In this document: one piece after another, positions 18,946 through 29,314 of the stretch
Layout of the letters: each line of letters opens with the position of its first letter
Numbering within the stretch: position 1 is the stretch's first letter
Source: Sulfurimonas lithotrophica
Lineage (GTDB): Bacteria > Campylobacterota > Campylobacteria > Campylobacterales > Sulfurimonadaceae
Direction: 5' to 3'
Length of the DNA: 64,000 nucleotides
Assembly (NCBI RefSeq): GCF_009258225.1
Contig: NZ_CP043617.1
Coordinates: forward strand, 372,001-436,000
Notes under the pieces: generated by a model
What the model was told of the DNA's origin: nothing
The model's input: only the letters and a program-made list of their open reading frames with translations
Database searches by the model: none
Made by a program: the position numbers and the translations under genes

Positions 18946-20870
18946 ATAGAGTCTTTTACGCTTTTGCTAAATAAAGCTTCTTTGGTTATAAGTTTTTCTG
19001 AAGGTTGTGCAATATAGTAACCTTGCATATAATCAACCCCCAACTCTTTAAGTTTTTCATATACCTCTTTAGAGTGTACAAACTCTGCGATTGTTTGCAT
19101 ATTTGCTTCTTTCGCAAAATGTACAATACTCTTTACAACTCTAAAATCTTTACGGTTTTTGTCTATATTTTTTACTAAAGAACCGTCTATTTTTAAAAAA
19201 TTTGCTTCTATATCCAAGATGGTTTTAAAGTTTGAGTAACCGCTTCCAAAATCATCTATAGATACTTTGGCGTTAAAACTGTGTAATAGATTTATTTTTT
19301 CTTTAAAAAGAACTATATTTTCTATATCGTCACTCTCAAGTATCTCAAAAGTAACCCTAGAAGCAAGATTTGGGTTAGCCGTAAATGTTTCTGTTATAGT
19401 GTTTTCAATATCTTCGTTTATAAGGTCTGAAAAATTTATATTTATACTGACGGACTCTTTTGAATCTTTAAACTTATCAAATACGACAGAGAGAATTCTT
19501 TGCGTTAATTTATAGTGTATGTTTGTATGTTTAAGTCCAGGAAGAAAGTATATCGGAGGTATGATTTCATCATTTTTATCTATTATTCTAACCAAAGCTT
19601 CATATTTTATTATATTTTTAGAGTTGTGATCATAAATAGGTTGGTAAAAACATATAACCCTATTATCATAGAGGGCTTGTTTTACAAACTCTATATCTAT
19701 CGATTTTGATAGTATCGTACTATCTGATGTTTCATTATAGTTAATTATTCGGTTTCTACCCTCTTTTTTTGCAATATAGAGCATTTTATCTGCTATTTTA
19801 ATAGCTTCATTTAAATTTTTTTCTTTAGCAGGGTTATCATAAACCCCTATAGATATCTGCATATCTATTTTATTGTTTTCATAGGAAAAAATATGAGAGT
19901 GTATATTTTCTCTTATACGTTCACATATGTCTGATGAGATATTATTTGAGTATCTATTATGTATAAGAAGTAAAAACTCTTCACCGCCGTAACGAATCAA
20001 AATATCGATATCTCTGATAGAACTTTTAATTATCATCGTAGTCTGAGAAAGGATGAAGTCTCCTGCTTTATGCCCGTAAGTATCATTTATTAGTTTAAAT
20101 CTATCCAGGTCTAACATAGCTATAGAATAGTGATTTAGATTTAAGTTTGGAGATATTTCCTGCAAATAATTTCTGTTGAATGTTTGTGTTAAAGGGTCTG
20201 TAAATATTTTTTTCCTGGTAATAAAATAATGAAAAATTTGCATAGCCGTCATAAGCAAGAGTAAAAATGTAAAAATAATTAAGATAACAAAAAAGGTCTC
20301 AATAGGTTTAACAAGTTGTAAAATTGTTTGTTGAATTTTTGTAGTTATATCTACACTTAATATTCCTATTACCTTGCCTGAACTTTTTATCGGATAAAGG
20401 TAAGTTAAATAAAGGTTCTGCATATTGGATTGTCGAATAACTTGTGGTTTTGATTGTTTATAAAGTAAATTATATTTTTCGTTAAATACGTCAAATTTTT
20501 GATAAAAATCCGCCTTGTCTTCTTTTGAAGCATCTAGTAAAAATCTAAATCTATTTCGTTCGTCTTTGTATAATAGATATATGTATTTTAAATTAGGTGT
20601 TAAAAAAAGAGATATTTTCTGTTCATAATCTTCTCTTGTTTTTTTATCGGATAGCAGATTAACGAGATCGGCTTCTGTTTTAATAGCGTTGTTGTTAATT
20701 ATATCTTTTTCTATGTTTTGAAGCACATAGCCGACATTTTTTATTTTATTGTCTTCTATGCGATAAAATATATCGTTTTGGGCTTGCTTTATATAAACGT
20801 ATATATAGATAAAAAAGATACTTAGAAAAATAAGTAATAAAAATAAAAAAAACTCTTTTTTCTTTACCAT
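18942..20870 (-). CDS. Membrane GGDEF-EAL protein with periplasmic sensor domain
   Basis: A 642-residue protein: membrane helix at about 8-27, periplasmic domain of roughly 150 residues (with the NLYLTYLYPIKSSGKVIGILSVDIT strand pattern of a Cache/dCache-like sensor), helix at about 190-212, GGDEF domain with the intact signature RYGGEEF, then EAL with EALVR, ININFSDL, FEILESDD, IDDFGSGYSNF, LKIDGSLV, AEFVHSKE and MQGYY. It is the only one of the four EAL proteins here with an unspoiled GG(D/E)EF signature, so it may be bifunctional. It overlaps the upstream small periplasmic gene by 7 bases. Confidence 0.9.
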   Translation of the reverse strand: MVKKKEFFLFLLLIFLSIFFIYIYVYIKQAQNDIFYRIEDNKIKNVGYVLQNIEKDIINNNAIKTEADLVNLLSDKKTREDYEQKISLFLTPNLKYIYLLYKDERNRFRFLLDASKEDKADFYQKFDVFNEKYNLLYKQSKPQVIRQSNMQNLYLTYLYPIKSSGKVIGILSVDITTKIQQTILQLVKPIETFFVILIIFTFLLLLMTAMQIFHYFITRKKIFTDPLTQTFNRNYLQEISPNLNLNHYSIAMLDLDRFKLINDTYGHKAGDFILSQTTMIIKSSIRDIDILIRYGGEEFLLLIHNRYSNNISSDICERIRENIHSHIFSYENNKIDMQISIGVYDNPAKEKNLNEAIKIADKMLYIAKKEGRNRIINYNETSDSTILSKSIDIEFVKQALYDNRVICFYQPIYDHNSKNIIKYEALVRIIDKNDEIIPPIYFLPGLKHTNIHYKLTQRILSVVFDKFKDSKESVSININFSDLINEDIENTITETFTANPNLASRVTFEILESDDIENIVLFKEKINLLHSFNAKVSIDDFGSGYSNFKTILDIEANFLKIDGSLVKNIDKNRKDFRVVKSIVHFAKEANMQTIAEFVHSKEVYEKLKELGVDYMQGYYIAQPSEKLITKEALFSKSVKDSI

Positions 20871-21295
20871 ACTTTTTCCTCTAAGTATGATTTTAAGCCA
20901 CTGGATATCTTAATGGATTGTTTTTGTATCCTAGGTTTTAGTATTACAATGTTGGGTCTTCCTTTTTTCCAAAAAAACGCTCCAAAACTTTGTGGTATTT
21001 GTGATAAAAGTTTATAATCTAAAACAAATATAGCTTTTGATGAACACTCTTTAGGCAGTTTATTTTGGTTTTGTAAAATTATTATATTTGCATAAATGCA
21101 ATTTGGCGTAGTTTTTAGTGAACTGTTTTGAGATAATGTATTTAGAATATTTTTATTATCGCTCCATACTCTTGTCTGTTCATTTAAAGATAACTTGCCT
21201 ATAATTCTCTCAAGTATTTTTATACGAATATTATCTGCTTTATCCGAAGCTAATCCGAGAGTTAATAAAAAGATGCAAGTAAATATGATTTTCAT
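20864..21295 (-). CDS. Small exported protein, YfiR-like (DUF4154) candidate
   Basis: A 143-residue protein with a signal peptide (MKIIFTCIFLLTLGLA). The mature part has alternating strands and helices and two cysteines (TTPNCIYANI and PKECSSKAIF), ending AFFWKKGRPNIVILKPRIQKQSIKISSGLKSYLEE. That ending resembles the close of YfiR/DUF4154 proteins, which bind and restrain the periplasmic domain of a diguanylate cyclase. Its start follows the receptor stop with no gap and its end overlaps the GGDEF-EAL gene, the arrangement expected for a sensor partner. The family assignment is by eye and unproven. Confidence 0.6.
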   Translation of the reverse strand: MKIIFTCIFLLTLGLASDKADNIRIKILERIIGKLSLNEQTRVWSDNKNILNTLSQNSSLKTTPNCIYANIIILQNQNKLPKECSSKAIFVLDYKLLSQIPQSFGAFFWKKGRPNIVILKPRIQKQSIKISSGLKSYLEEKVW

Positions 21296-23158
21296 CTAAA
21301 AAGTATGCTCCAAAGTTAATAAAGCCCTTCTTTCCATAACAGGAACATTTACTCCGTTTATGGGTACTTCATGTGCTTTGTCTAAAAGGTTTTCGCCTTT
21401 TAGCTTTATCTCAAAATGTCTGTTAGGGGTATAGATTATTCCACACGAGTAATCATATCCCGCAGGCATATTTATTCCTTCAACAGAAATATATTTAGGT
21501 CTATAAACCAACTCATTATATATGTCGTATTTTCCAAGTTTGTTAAAAAGTTGAATAAGTCCGCCTTTTTCCGGACTAAAATATTTTTTACCTGTTATTT
21601 TATGCCATTCGAGAATGATTTTATTGTTAATATCAAATATATGTTCAACTCTTATATAGTTTCTTTCAAAGCTGCTTTTTTCATTTATGTTGATAAATTT
21701 TTTTAACACGTTATTAAAAACTATCGGGTTGTCCGCTTTTGCATAACCGCTACTTAGTGTTAAGGTCGTATCATTATATTTATAAATTATTTCCGCCGTG
21801 AGAGTTTTGTTTTTTATGCTTTTAAGTTCCGGATTTGGATTGATGTTAGGGGAGAAAGTCTTTTGTCTAAATGTAGGGTACGAATAAGACTTTATGGCAA
21901 AGAGCTTAAATGTTAAATCTTTTAAAGGAAGGGTTACGTAACCTAGCCTTAAAATATCCTCTGTCGAAGATTTTGCATTTTTATACTCATACCTGTCAAC
22001 TTTTGCACTAATTGTTAAAAGGTTGTTCTCGTTTAGATTATACAAATACTCCATATATGCCATATATATGTTTTGTTGTTTTGGCTCCCAAGAAGTTCCG
22101 AAACTTACAAAGTCTCTTTCATATTTGTTTACATGAAAGTTGTTTTGTTTAAATTGTGTACCTATAAATAATTCACTATTTTCAAAGTTAAAATTTTTTT
22201 CTAATATTGCGCTATAAACATTACTCTCTATATTTGTTTCTAAATGTCTTGGCATACTGCCATCTGGCATCCAAATACCGTTTGCATCTTCATTTAATAC
22301 ATCTAACTCTTCATTGGAAAAGCTAAGGGTAAAATTTATACCGTTTTTAAAATGTTTGCTTGTTTGAATATAAAAATTTTGTGCATCTACATTGTTGTTT
22401 GTAGGGGTGTTTCCAAGTCCGCTAAATAAATCATATTTTTCTTTAGATGCACCAAACTCAATATCGTAAGATTTATCTTTTGAAAATTTAAAATAAACCT
22501 GACCTCTAACGTCGTCTCTTGATAAATCAAATCCGTTAGTTTTATAAGTTTCGTAATTATTTTTAGATATATCTATATTTGTTAAGTAAGAATATTCATC
22601 ATTATTTGTTGCATCTATAACCCTGAAATGAACACTTTCTCTCGTATCAACCGATATTTGTGCAGATGTTGCATTTTCACGGGATGGGTCTTTTGTATAT
22701 AGTTTGATTATCATACTTCCGGGTTCATTACCGAATGTAACGGAGTTTCCGGCTTGATAAACTTCAATATGGTCGATAAAATATAGGCTCATCTTTCCGT
22801 ATTGTGTCAGGGCATTGCCAAGGGTAGCAGAATTTAGTTCATGAGAGTTTAAAAATATTTTGATTGGATTCAATCCAACCTGAGAAGCGCCGCTTTTTAC
22901 AAGAGTCGTCATCCCTGTTTTCGTAGCTTGCAGGTTAAACATTCTGATAGTTTTTAAAACATCGTTAAGTGTATATGCCTGCATCCTGTCCAAGTCTTTT
23001 CGTGAAAAAAGAATCAGATGCCCGGCACTCTCTTTTTTTGTTTTATGATAAAGGGAGCTTGAATTTTCATACTGACCAAGCAATTCATCAAGCATTGCAT
23101 CTTCAGCCAATAAAGAAGTCGATAAAAAAACCAATAAAAAAAATACCCTTTTTTTCAT
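21296..23158 (-). CDS. TonB-dependent-receptor-like outer-membrane protein
   Basis: A 620-residue protein with signal peptide (MKKRVFFLLVFLSTSLLA), a short plug domain (about 45-170: LNDVLKTIRMFNLQ, GLNPIKIFLNSHELNSA, YFIDHIEVYQAGNSVTFGNEPGSMIIKLYTKD) and a beta-barrel ending in ALLTLEHTF with a terminal phenylalanine. The plug is compact and no clear TonB box is visible. It starts 33 bases after lepA's stop and is followed without gap by the small periplasmic and GGDEF-EAL genes, which suggests a role in signal sensing rather than, or besides, uptake. The substrate is unknown. Confidence 0.85.
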   Translation of the reverse strand: MKKRVFFLLVFLSTSLLAEDAMLDELLGQYENSSSLYHKTKKESAGHLILFSRKDLDRMQAYTLNDVLKTIRMFNLQATKTGMTTLVKSGASQVGLNPIKIFLNSHELNSATLGNALTQYGKMSLYFIDHIEVYQAGNSVTFGNEPGSMIIKLYTKDPSRENATSAQISVDTRESVHFRVIDATNNDEYSYLTNIDISKNNYETYKTNGFDLSRDDVRGQVYFKFSKDKSYDIEFGASKEKYDLFSGLGNTPTNNNVDAQNFYIQTSKHFKNGINFTLSFSNEELDVLNEDANGIWMPDGSMPRHLETNIESNVYSAILEKNFNFENSELFIGTQFKQNNFHVNKYERDFVSFGTSWEPKQQNIYMAYMEYLYNLNENNLLTISAKVDRYEYKNAKSSTEDILRLGYVTLPLKDLTFKLFAIKSYSYPTFRQKTFSPNINPNPELKSIKNKTLTAEIIYKYNDTTLTLSSGYAKADNPIVFNNVLKKFININEKSSFERNYIRVEHIFDINNKIILEWHKITGKKYFSPEKGGLIQLFNKLGKYDIYNELVYRPKYISVEGINMPAGYDYSCGIIYTPNRHFEIKLKGENLLDKAHEVPINGVNVPVMERRALLTLEHTF

Positions 23159-23190
23159 ACAACCTTCCTTATGTTATGTTTGTATCTTAT

Positions 23191-24999
23191 CTAATCCATT
23201 TTTAAAACAGACATAAACGCCTCTTGTGGGAGTTGGACTTTTCCGATAGATTTCATACGTTTCTTACCGGCTTTTTGTTTCTCAAGTAGTTTACGTTTAC
23301 GGGTAATATCACCGCCGTAACATTTAGCGGTCACGTTTTTACCCATAGATTTTACGGTCTCACGTGCAATTACTTGATTTCCTAATGATGCTTGAACGGC
23401 TACTTCAAAAAGTTGACGCGGGATTAACTCTTTCATATTTTTTACAAGTGTACGACCGCGAGAAAGTGCAGAACTTCTTGGTACTATTACACTTAGTGCA
23501 TCTACGACTTCTCCCGCTACTTTTACATCGAGTTTTACCAAATCACCCTCTTTAAAGTCTGTCGGTTCATAATCAAAAGATGCATAACCTTTAGATATGG
23601 ACTTTAGGGTATCGTAAAAATCAATTACTATCTCATTCATCGGTAAAGAGTATTCAAGCATCACGCGTTCTTCGTTTAAGTATGTCATCTTATCTTGGAT
23701 ACCGCGTTTATTGATTAGAAGTGTCATAATATTTCCAAGGTATTCGCTAGGTGTTATAACGGTTGCTTTTACATACGGTTCTTCGATGCGCTCTATTTTT
23801 TGAACTTCAGGTAATTCAGACGGATTTTGTACTTGAACCATATCTCCGTTAGTTAGATACACGTCATATACAACCGATGGAGCAGTCGCTATTAAATCAA
23901 GGTTAAACTCACGCTCAAGACGCTCTTTAATAACTTCCATATGAAGCATACCCAAGAATCCTACACGGAATCCAAAACCAAGAGCGATAGAAGTCTCCGG
24001 TTCGTAAGATAAAGAGGAATCGTTAAGTTTGAGCTTGTCGAGTGCATCACGAAGCTCTTCAAATCTGTCCGTATCTATCGGGTATAATCCCGCAAATACA
24101 AAAGGTTTTGCAGGTTCATAGTCTCCAACAGGTTCCGCGCATGGATTTTTTGCATCTGTAAGAGTATCACCAACGTTTACGGCACCTACGTCTTTAAGTC
24201 CAAGTACAACAATACCAATCTCACCGCTTTTTATAGAATCTGTTTTTATTTTATGAATCGGATGCGGATACATCAAGTCAAGAACCTGATGCTGTTCGTT
24301 GTTACTCATAAGTTTAACCAGCTGACCTTTTGAAATCTCACCGTCAAACACACGAACAAGTGCAAGTGCTCCAAGGTATGAATCAAACCAGCTATCATAT
24401 ATAATAGCTTTTGTCGTAGCATCAGGGTCTCCAACAGGAGCAGGAATTCTCTCCACTATAGCATCTAAGAGTTCACGGATACCTATACCGCTTTTTGCAG
24501 AGGTTAAAACTGCATCCGTGGCATCTATACCAATAGCTTCTTCTATCTCTTCAGCTACACGCTCAGGTTCGGCAGCAGGTAGGTCAATCTTGTTTATTAC
24601 GGGAATAAGTTCCAAATTGTTATCAAGTGCCAAGTAAACATTCGCAATAGTTTGTGCTTCAACACCCTGAGCTGCATCTACAATTAAGAGTGCACCGTCA
24701 CTAGATGCTAATGATTTACTTACTTCATATGAAAAGTCAACGTGGCCCGGAGTGTCTATAAGGTTTAAGATATAAGGCTCGCCGTCTTTTACATAGTTTA
24801 AACGAACCGATTGAGCTTTAATAGTAATACCGCGTTCTTGCTCAATATCCATAGTATCCATCATCTGGCTTCCGAGTTCACGTTCCGTTACGCTTCCGCA
24901 CTCTTGGATTATTCTATCGGCAAGTGTTGATTTACCGTGATCGATATGTGCGATGATCGAAAAGTTTCTAATATTTTTCAAATTGTTCCTCTTATGCAA
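23191..24999 (-). CDS. lepA: Elongation factor 4 (LepA)
   Basis: LepA is a ribosomal GTPase that back-translocates stalled ribosomes. The 602-residue protein begins [29 protein letters not shown] (read in parts: [10 protein letters not shown] is G1), with [12 protein letters not shown] (G3), NKIDLPAA (G4) and the LepA-specific C-terminal domain ending [19 protein letters not shown]. Complete. It overlaps prsA by 8 bases on the same strand. Confidence 0.98.
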   Translation of the reverse strand: MHKRNNLKNIRNFSIIAHIDHGKSTLADRIIQECGSVTERELGSQMMDTMDIEQERGITIKAQSVRLNYVKDGEPYILNLIDTPGHVDFSYEVSKSLASSDGALLIVDAAQGVEAQTIANVYLALDNNLELIPVINKIDLPAAEPERVAEEIEEAIGIDATDAVLTSAKSGIGIRELLDAIVERIPAPVGDPDATTKAIIYDSWFDSYLGALALVRVFDGEISKGQLVKLMSNNEQHQVLDLMYPHPIHKIKTDSIKSGEIGIVVLGLKDVGAVNVGDTLTDAKNPCAEPVGDYEPAKPFVFAGLYPIDTDRFEELRDALDKLKLNDSSLSYEPETSIALGFGFRVGFLGMLHMEVIKERLEREFNLDLIATAPSVVYDVYLTNGDMVQVQNPSELPEVQKIERIEEPYVKATVITPSEYLGNIMTLLINKRGIQDKMTYLNEERVMLEYSLPMNEIVIDFYDTLKSISKGYASFDYEPTDFKEGDLVKLDVKVAGEVVDALSVIVPRSSALSRGRTLVKNMKELIPRQLFEVAVQASLGNQVIARETVKSMGKNVTAKCYGGDITRKRKLLEKQKAGKKRMKSIGKVQLPQEAFMSVLKMD

Positions 25000-25918
25000 A
25001 AAGACTGTTTACACTTTCATTATGATATACACGACGAATTACTTCAGCAAACAGCGGAGCTACCGATAGTACGTTTATTTTTTTATGAGGTTTTGTTACA
25101 AGAGTGTTTGTAATGATTAACTCATCTAACTCACCGTTTTCTAAATTATCATATGCTTTACCGCTAAGTACACCGTGAGTCGCACATGCCATAACAGATG
25201 TAGCACCTTTGTTTTTTAGTGCAGATGCGGCTTTTACCATTGTTCCTGCAGTATCAACCATATCGTCTATCATGATTACGTCTTTACCAGTTACATCACC
25301 GATTATGTTCATAACTTCACTCTCGTTTGCTTTTTCACGACGTTTATCGACTATAACCATATCCAAACCCATACGTTTTGCAAAGTAGCGTGCACGGGCA
25401 ACACCACCGATATCAGGTGAAGCTATGATAGGGTTTTTTAGGTTTTTACTTTTTATATAATGTTCAAACGTAATTGAGCCGTATAAATTATCAACAGGAA
25501 TATTAAAAAAACCTTGAATTTGACCTGCGTGTAAGTCTATAGTTACGACTCTGTCAATACCTGCAGTTTCATACATATCTGCAACAAGTTTTGCAGTAAT
25601 TGGTACACGCGGAGCAGCTTTACGGTCTTGTCTTGCATATCCATAGTAAGGTACGACTGCAGTGATGCTAGAAGCAGATGAGCGGCGAAGAGCATCTGTC
25701 ATAATAAGCAGTTCCATTAAGTTATCGTTTGAGGGTGCGCCTGTTGATTGCACTATAAATACATCACGTCCGCGTACAGATTCGGCAATTTGAACGGAAA
25801 TCTCTCCGTCGCTAAACTTTTTAACATCAGCATTTGCCAAAGGCACATCTAAAATTTGGCAAATCTCATTTGCAAAATCAACACTTGCACTACCGGCAAA
25901 AATTTTATAACCACGCAT
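24992..25918 (-). CDS. prs: Ribose-phosphate pyrophosphokinase
   Basis: Makes PRPP from ribose 5-phosphate and ATP for purine, pyrimidine, histidine and NAD synthesis. The 308-residue enzyme has [23 protein letters not shown], the metal-binding [11 protein letters not shown] and the PRPP loop [14 protein letters not shown]. Standard length (class I). First gene of the minus-strand run prs-lepA. Confidence 0.97.
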   Translation of the reverse strand: MRGYKIFAGSASVDFANEICQILDVPLANADVKKFSDGEISVQIAESVRGRDVFIVQSTGAPSNDNLMELLIMTDALRRSSASSITAVVPYYGYARQDRKAAPRVPITAKLVADMYETAGIDRVVTIDLHAGQIQGFFNIPVDNLYGSITFEHYIKSKNLKNPIIASPDIGGVARARYFAKRMGLDMVIVDKRREKANESEVMNIIGDVTGKDVIMIDDMVDTAGTMVKAASALKNKGATSVMACATHGVLSGKAYDNLENGELDELIITNTLVTKPHKKINVLSVAPLFAEVIRRVYHNESVNSLFA

Positions 25919-25988
25919 TGGTTTTTCCTTTTTATGGATAAATTAATTTCGCAATTATATAAAAAAAGTGCTGATTATTTTGTTAAGA

Positions 25989-26825
25989 CTAAAATTTATA
26001 GTATAAAAACATCATATAGTTTTTTAATTTTGATTTGGACTGTTCATCATAATCACGGTAGTCTTTTTTAATGTAGGATAATTGAAATGACATATTATAC
26101 GAGAACTTATATAGTACAGACAGAGATAAAGAGTTTTCATAAACTTCTTCATAGTTTTGTATAGTTAAACCATCGTCGTGAAGTGCAAAAATATGATCTT
26201 TAAACCAGTATTCAAAAAGAGTTTGAAAATTATTTTTATTATGAGTTATTGATAGGGCATAAGTAGAGTAGTCTTTTTTAATCCCCCCTACATTTGAATC
26301 GGGTGATATCGAATCAAAAATTATTTTTGTATAAAAATTTCCCATTAAAGACTTATAATCGCCAAATGAAAAACCTATATATGGAGATACTTGTATTACA
26401 GATTTTACGTAAGTATTGCTGTAATGTGAATATGAAAGGTTTGTGCCAAGAGTAAATATACGAAGTTCTTTGTTTAAGCCTACAAGTATAGAAGATATAC
26501 CGTTATACTCGCTATTTGAAGAGTGTATAAGATTTATCGCCGTGTATGCATTTAGATTGTTCTTATTATAAAAGTCGTACTTAGCCGCAAAGCTTAATTG
26601 TGAAAAGTCACTTAGGTTGCTATCGGATGAGTAGATTGTTTTTTTGTTTTCTAAGACCGCTTTAATATCTTTTGATTTAAAGTATATACCTAAATTGTAA
26701 GCTTTGTCTTTATCTGAAATGTAATAGTTTGTAGAACCGATAAACGGACTTAAAGTGTTTTCTTTTGCACAAATATTTGTATATAATAAGACTAATAAGA
26801 TGCTAAAAATTGTAATTTTGTTCAT
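25989..26825 (-). CDS. Predicted outer-membrane beta-barrel protein of unknown function
   Basis: A 278-residue protein with a signal peptide (about 1-20, cleavage near CAKE) and alternating hydrophobic/polar strands ending in MMFLYYKF, the aromatic C-terminus of outer-membrane barrels. Its size suggests 10-12 strands. I do not recognise a family. It is divergent from rpmH and 70 bases upstream of prs on the same strand. No ligand can be proposed. Confidence 0.7.
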   Translation of the reverse strand: MNKITIFSILLVLLYTNICAKENTLSPFIGSTNYYISDKDKAYNLGIYFKSKDIKAVLENKKTIYSSDSNLSDFSQLSFAAKYDFYNKNNLNAYTAINLIHSSNSEYNGISSILVGLNKELRIFTLGTNLSYSHYSNTYVKSVIQVSPYIGFSFGDYKSLMGNFYTKIIFDSISPDSNVGGIKKDYSTYALSITHNKNNFQTLFEYWFKDHIFALHDDGLTIQNYEEVYENSLSLSVLYKFSYNMSFQLSYIKKDYRDYDEQSKSKLKNYMMFLYYKF

Positions 26826-26912
26826 GCTTGAAGTATGACGAAAAATCCCTTAACCGCTCTTTAAGTAAGTTTTTTGTATTATTTCGGACTTAATTTTATA
26901 CAAGGATATGGC

Positions 26913-27047
26913 ATGAAAAGAACATACCAACCTCATAACACGCCAAGAAAGCGTACTCACGGGTTCAGAAGTCGTATGGCTACAAAAAATGGTCGTAACG
27001 TATTAAGCCGTCGTCGTGCTAAAGGTCGTAAAAGATTGTCAGTTTAG
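26913..27047 (+). CDS. rpmH: 50S ribosomal protein L34
   Basis: A 44-residue basic protein, [21 protein letters not shown]... ending [10 protein letters not shown], typical L34. AGGA (26901-26905 region) precedes the ATG. It opens the conserved rpmH-rnpA-yidD-yidC-khpB-mnmE cluster. The rnpA frame opens inside its last codons. Confidence 0.97.
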   Translation: MKRTYQPHNTPRKRTHGFRSRMATKNGRNVLSRRRAKGRKRLSV

Positions 27048-27373
27048 GCGGATTTGACATCCTGAAACAACATCGTGAGTTTCAGTTTGTTTACAGAAAA
27101 TCAAAAGGTACACATTCAGATTCTGTTGTACTTTTTCACCTCAAACAAGAAGGTGTAAAAAAGATAGGCTTTACGGCAACTAAAAAAATAGGTAATGCCG
27201 TAGTGCGAAATCGAAGCAAAAGAAGACTTAGGTCTCTTTTTGTAAAATATTCACCTTCACTTCAAGACGGCTTTTATGTATTTGTAGCCAAAGCAACCAC
27301 ATCTCAGATTCCAGCAAAAAATCTCCAAAACGATTTTGAAAAAGTATTGTCCCGTGCGAAGTGTTTTACTTAA
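27035..27373 (+). CDS. rnpA: Ribonuclease P protein component, start codon non-standard
   Basis: RnpA is the protein subunit that helps the M1 RNA cleave tRNA 5' leaders. The frame (codons at positions equal to 2 modulo 3) opens after TAA at 27029-27031 and ends with TAA at 27371-27373. It encodes [16 protein letters not shown], then [25 protein letters not shown], which includes the RNR signature, and [12 protein letters not shown]. There is no ATG, GTG or TTG before the conserved region. Candidates are ATT at 27035 (AAAGG 9 bases upstream; 112 residues), ATC at 27059 (AGGCGGA 6 bases upstream; 104 residues) or CTG at 27062. I give the longest. Identity is firm from motif and position; the start is open. 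Confidence 0.88.
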   Translation: MVSLGGFDILKQHREFQFVYRKSKGTHSDSVVLFHLKQEGVKKIGFTATKKIGNAVVRNRSKRRLRSLFVKYSPSLQDGFYVFVAKATTSQIPAKNLQNDFEKVLSRAKCFT

Positions 27374-27677
27374 AATTCTCTGGCTTTATCAAAAGTTTTT
27401 TACCCTTATAGGGTATGGCAGTTGCAGATACTATCCAACTTGCAGCGAATATGCTAAAATAAATTTCGAAAATAATTCACTTTTAAGTGCTTTTTATAAC
27501 ACTTTTACTAGAATACTAAGGTGTAATCAACTTTTTGAGGGCGGCATTGAATATCCGGAGCTGAATAAGCTGCGTTTAAAGCCTAAAAAAATGGGGATTA
27601 AATCTATAAAATATTGGTTGGTACCAAATAAAAAAAACCGTTTTTATATTATAAAAAATTTTTCATATAAGGGATAA
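27354..27677 (+). CDS. yidD: Membrane protein insertion efficiency factor YidD
   Basis: YidD is a small amphipathic protein that assists YidC-dependent membrane insertion. The frame also has a TTG at 27336, but GTG at 27354 gives [34 protein letters not shown], matching the family start; the signature CRYYPTCS.Y and a later LRCNQLFEGGIEYP are present. It overlaps the end of rnpA, as is usual, and yidC follows 8 bases later. The product is about 107 residues, with a basic tail. Confidence 0.9.
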   Translation: MRSVLLKILWLYQKFFTLIGYGSCRYYPTCSEYAKINFENNSLLSAFYNTFTRILRCNQLFEGGIEYPELNKLRLKPKKMGIKSIKYWLVPNKKNRFYIIKNFSYKG

Positions 27678-27685
27678 ATTTAATT

Positions 27686-29314
27686 ATGTTTGACAACATG
27701 ACTCCAAACCAAAGACTGATGAGTGCCGTACTTTTATCAGTTATTTTTTTCGTAGGCTATACGGCAATATTTCCGCCAAAGCAAGCAGAGGTTACTGAAG
27801 CAGAAGCTAAAGTTAAAACACAAGTTCAAACAAAAGCTGCGGCTCAAACAACACCTAACACTACAACACAAGTAAGTCAAAATCCTTCGGGACATGAAAT
27901 AAGTGCTCAAGATAAAATAGCAGCTAGTGAATCCAGTAATATTTTAACGGTAACTAACCATGATTTTATTTTAAAAATGGACACATTGGGACGTATATCT
28001 TCTATGGAACTTTTACAAGAAAAGTTTAATGACAAAGATGGAAATCATGCCCAGATTATTCCTGTAAGCGGTGTTAAACCTTTATACGTAAGATTTTTAG
28101 ACGAATCTTTAAATAACGAAGCTATGCAAACACCTTATACTGCGTCAACTTCAAAAATAGAACTCTCTGAAACACCGCAAAAAGTAACATTGACTCAAAA
28201 ACTATCTAGTCTTACGGTAACAAAAGAGATTACTTTTTATAACGACGGTCACTACGATATAAACGTAAATTTATCTCAAGACAAAAGATACTTCATCTAT
28301 TTAGGACAACGTCCTCAGCTAACAGAAAACATGATGACTGTTCACGGGGCTATGATCTATACCGGAGATGATTTAGTAACTATTATAGAAGACGGTGAAG
28401 CAGAAGGTCGCAAAAACTTTACCGATGTTAAATTAATCTCTGCATTTGATCAATATTCGGCAACTATTATGTACGGTTTTTCAAATGAGACAAACATTGT
28501 CGTCGAACGTGACCGTGATGACAATCCTGTCGTATATTTTGATGCATTGCAAAATATGAGCTTTAACGGTTATATTGGACAAAAAGAGTTTAAAACACTA
28601 AAAAATATTAATCCGATGCTGACTAATGCCATTGAGTACGGTTGGTTTACTTTTGCATCTAAGCCCTTATTCTCATTATTGTCATGGTTACACGGAATCT
28701 TTGGGAACTGGGGTTGGTCAATCATAGCACTTACTATTTTAGTAAGAATCGTTTTATATCCTTTAACTTACAAAGGTATGGTGTCGATGGCTAAACTTAA
28801 AGAGATAGCACCGCAGGTTAAAGAGATTCAGGAGAAATACAAAGGCGATCCTCAGCGTATGAATGCTGCCGTTATAGAGTTTTACAAGAAAAAAGGTGCA
28901 AACCCTCTTGGCGGTTGTCTGCCTATGCTTCTTCAAATCCCTGTATTTTTCGCAATCTACCGTGTACTTTTAAATGCGGTTGAACTTCAAGGTGCCGAGT
29001 GGGCATTATGGATAGATGACCTTTCACGTATGGATCCTACATTTATTCTGCCTATTTTGATGGGTGCATCTATGTATTACCAGCAAAAACTTACACCTAC
29101 AAACTTTACAGATCCGATGCAAGAAAAAGTTATGAAGTTTTTACCGGTAATTTTTACTGTTTTCTTTGTTACATTCCCTTCAGGCTTAGTTCTTTACTGG
29201 TTTGTAAATAACTTATTCTCTATTGCTCAGCAGTTTATAGTGAATCAACAAATAGCAAATGCTAAAGATGCACAAATAGCTGCCCATAAATCTAAGGCAA
29301 AGAAAGATGATTAA
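27686..29314 (+). CDS. yidC: Membrane protein insertase YidC
   Basis: YidC inserts and folds inner-membrane proteins with or without SecYEG. The 542-residue protein has an N-terminal membrane helix (about 8-25), a glutamine/threonine/alanine-rich linker, the large periplasmic beta-sandwich P1 domain (about 90-320), and the conserved five-helix core from GWSIIALTILVRIVLYPLTYKG on, including GGCLPMLLQIPVFFAIYRVL and the end helix FPSGLVLYWFVNNLFSI. The conserved arginine of the hydrophilic groove (LVRIVLYP) is present. A basic tail follows. Confidence 0.97.
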   Translation: MFDNMTPNQRLMSAVLLSVIFFVGYTAIFPPKQAEVTEAEAKVKTQVQTKAAAQTTPNTTTQVSQNPSGHEISAQDKIAASESSNILTVTNHDFILKMDTLGRISSMELLQEKFNDKDGNHAQIIPVSGVKPLYVRFLDESLNNEAMQTPYTASTSKIELSETPQKVTLTQKLSSLTVTKEITFYNDGHYDINVNLSQDKRYFIYLGQRPQLTENMMTVHGAMIYTGDDLVTIIEDGEAEGRKNFTDVKLISAFDQYSATIMYGFSNETNIVVERDRDDNPVVYFDALQNMSFNGYIGQKEFKTLKNINPMLTNAIEYGWFTFASKPLFSLLSWLHGIFGNWGWSIIALTILVRIVLYPLTYKGMVSMAKLKEIAPQVKEIQEKYKGDPQRMNAAVIEFYKKKGANPLGGCLPMLLQIPVFFAIYRVLLNAVELQGAEWALWIDDLSRMDPTFILPILMGASMYYQQKLTPTNFTDPMQEKVMKFLPVIFTVFFVTFPSGLVLYWFVNNLFSIAQQFIVNQQIANAKDAQIAAHKSKAKKDD

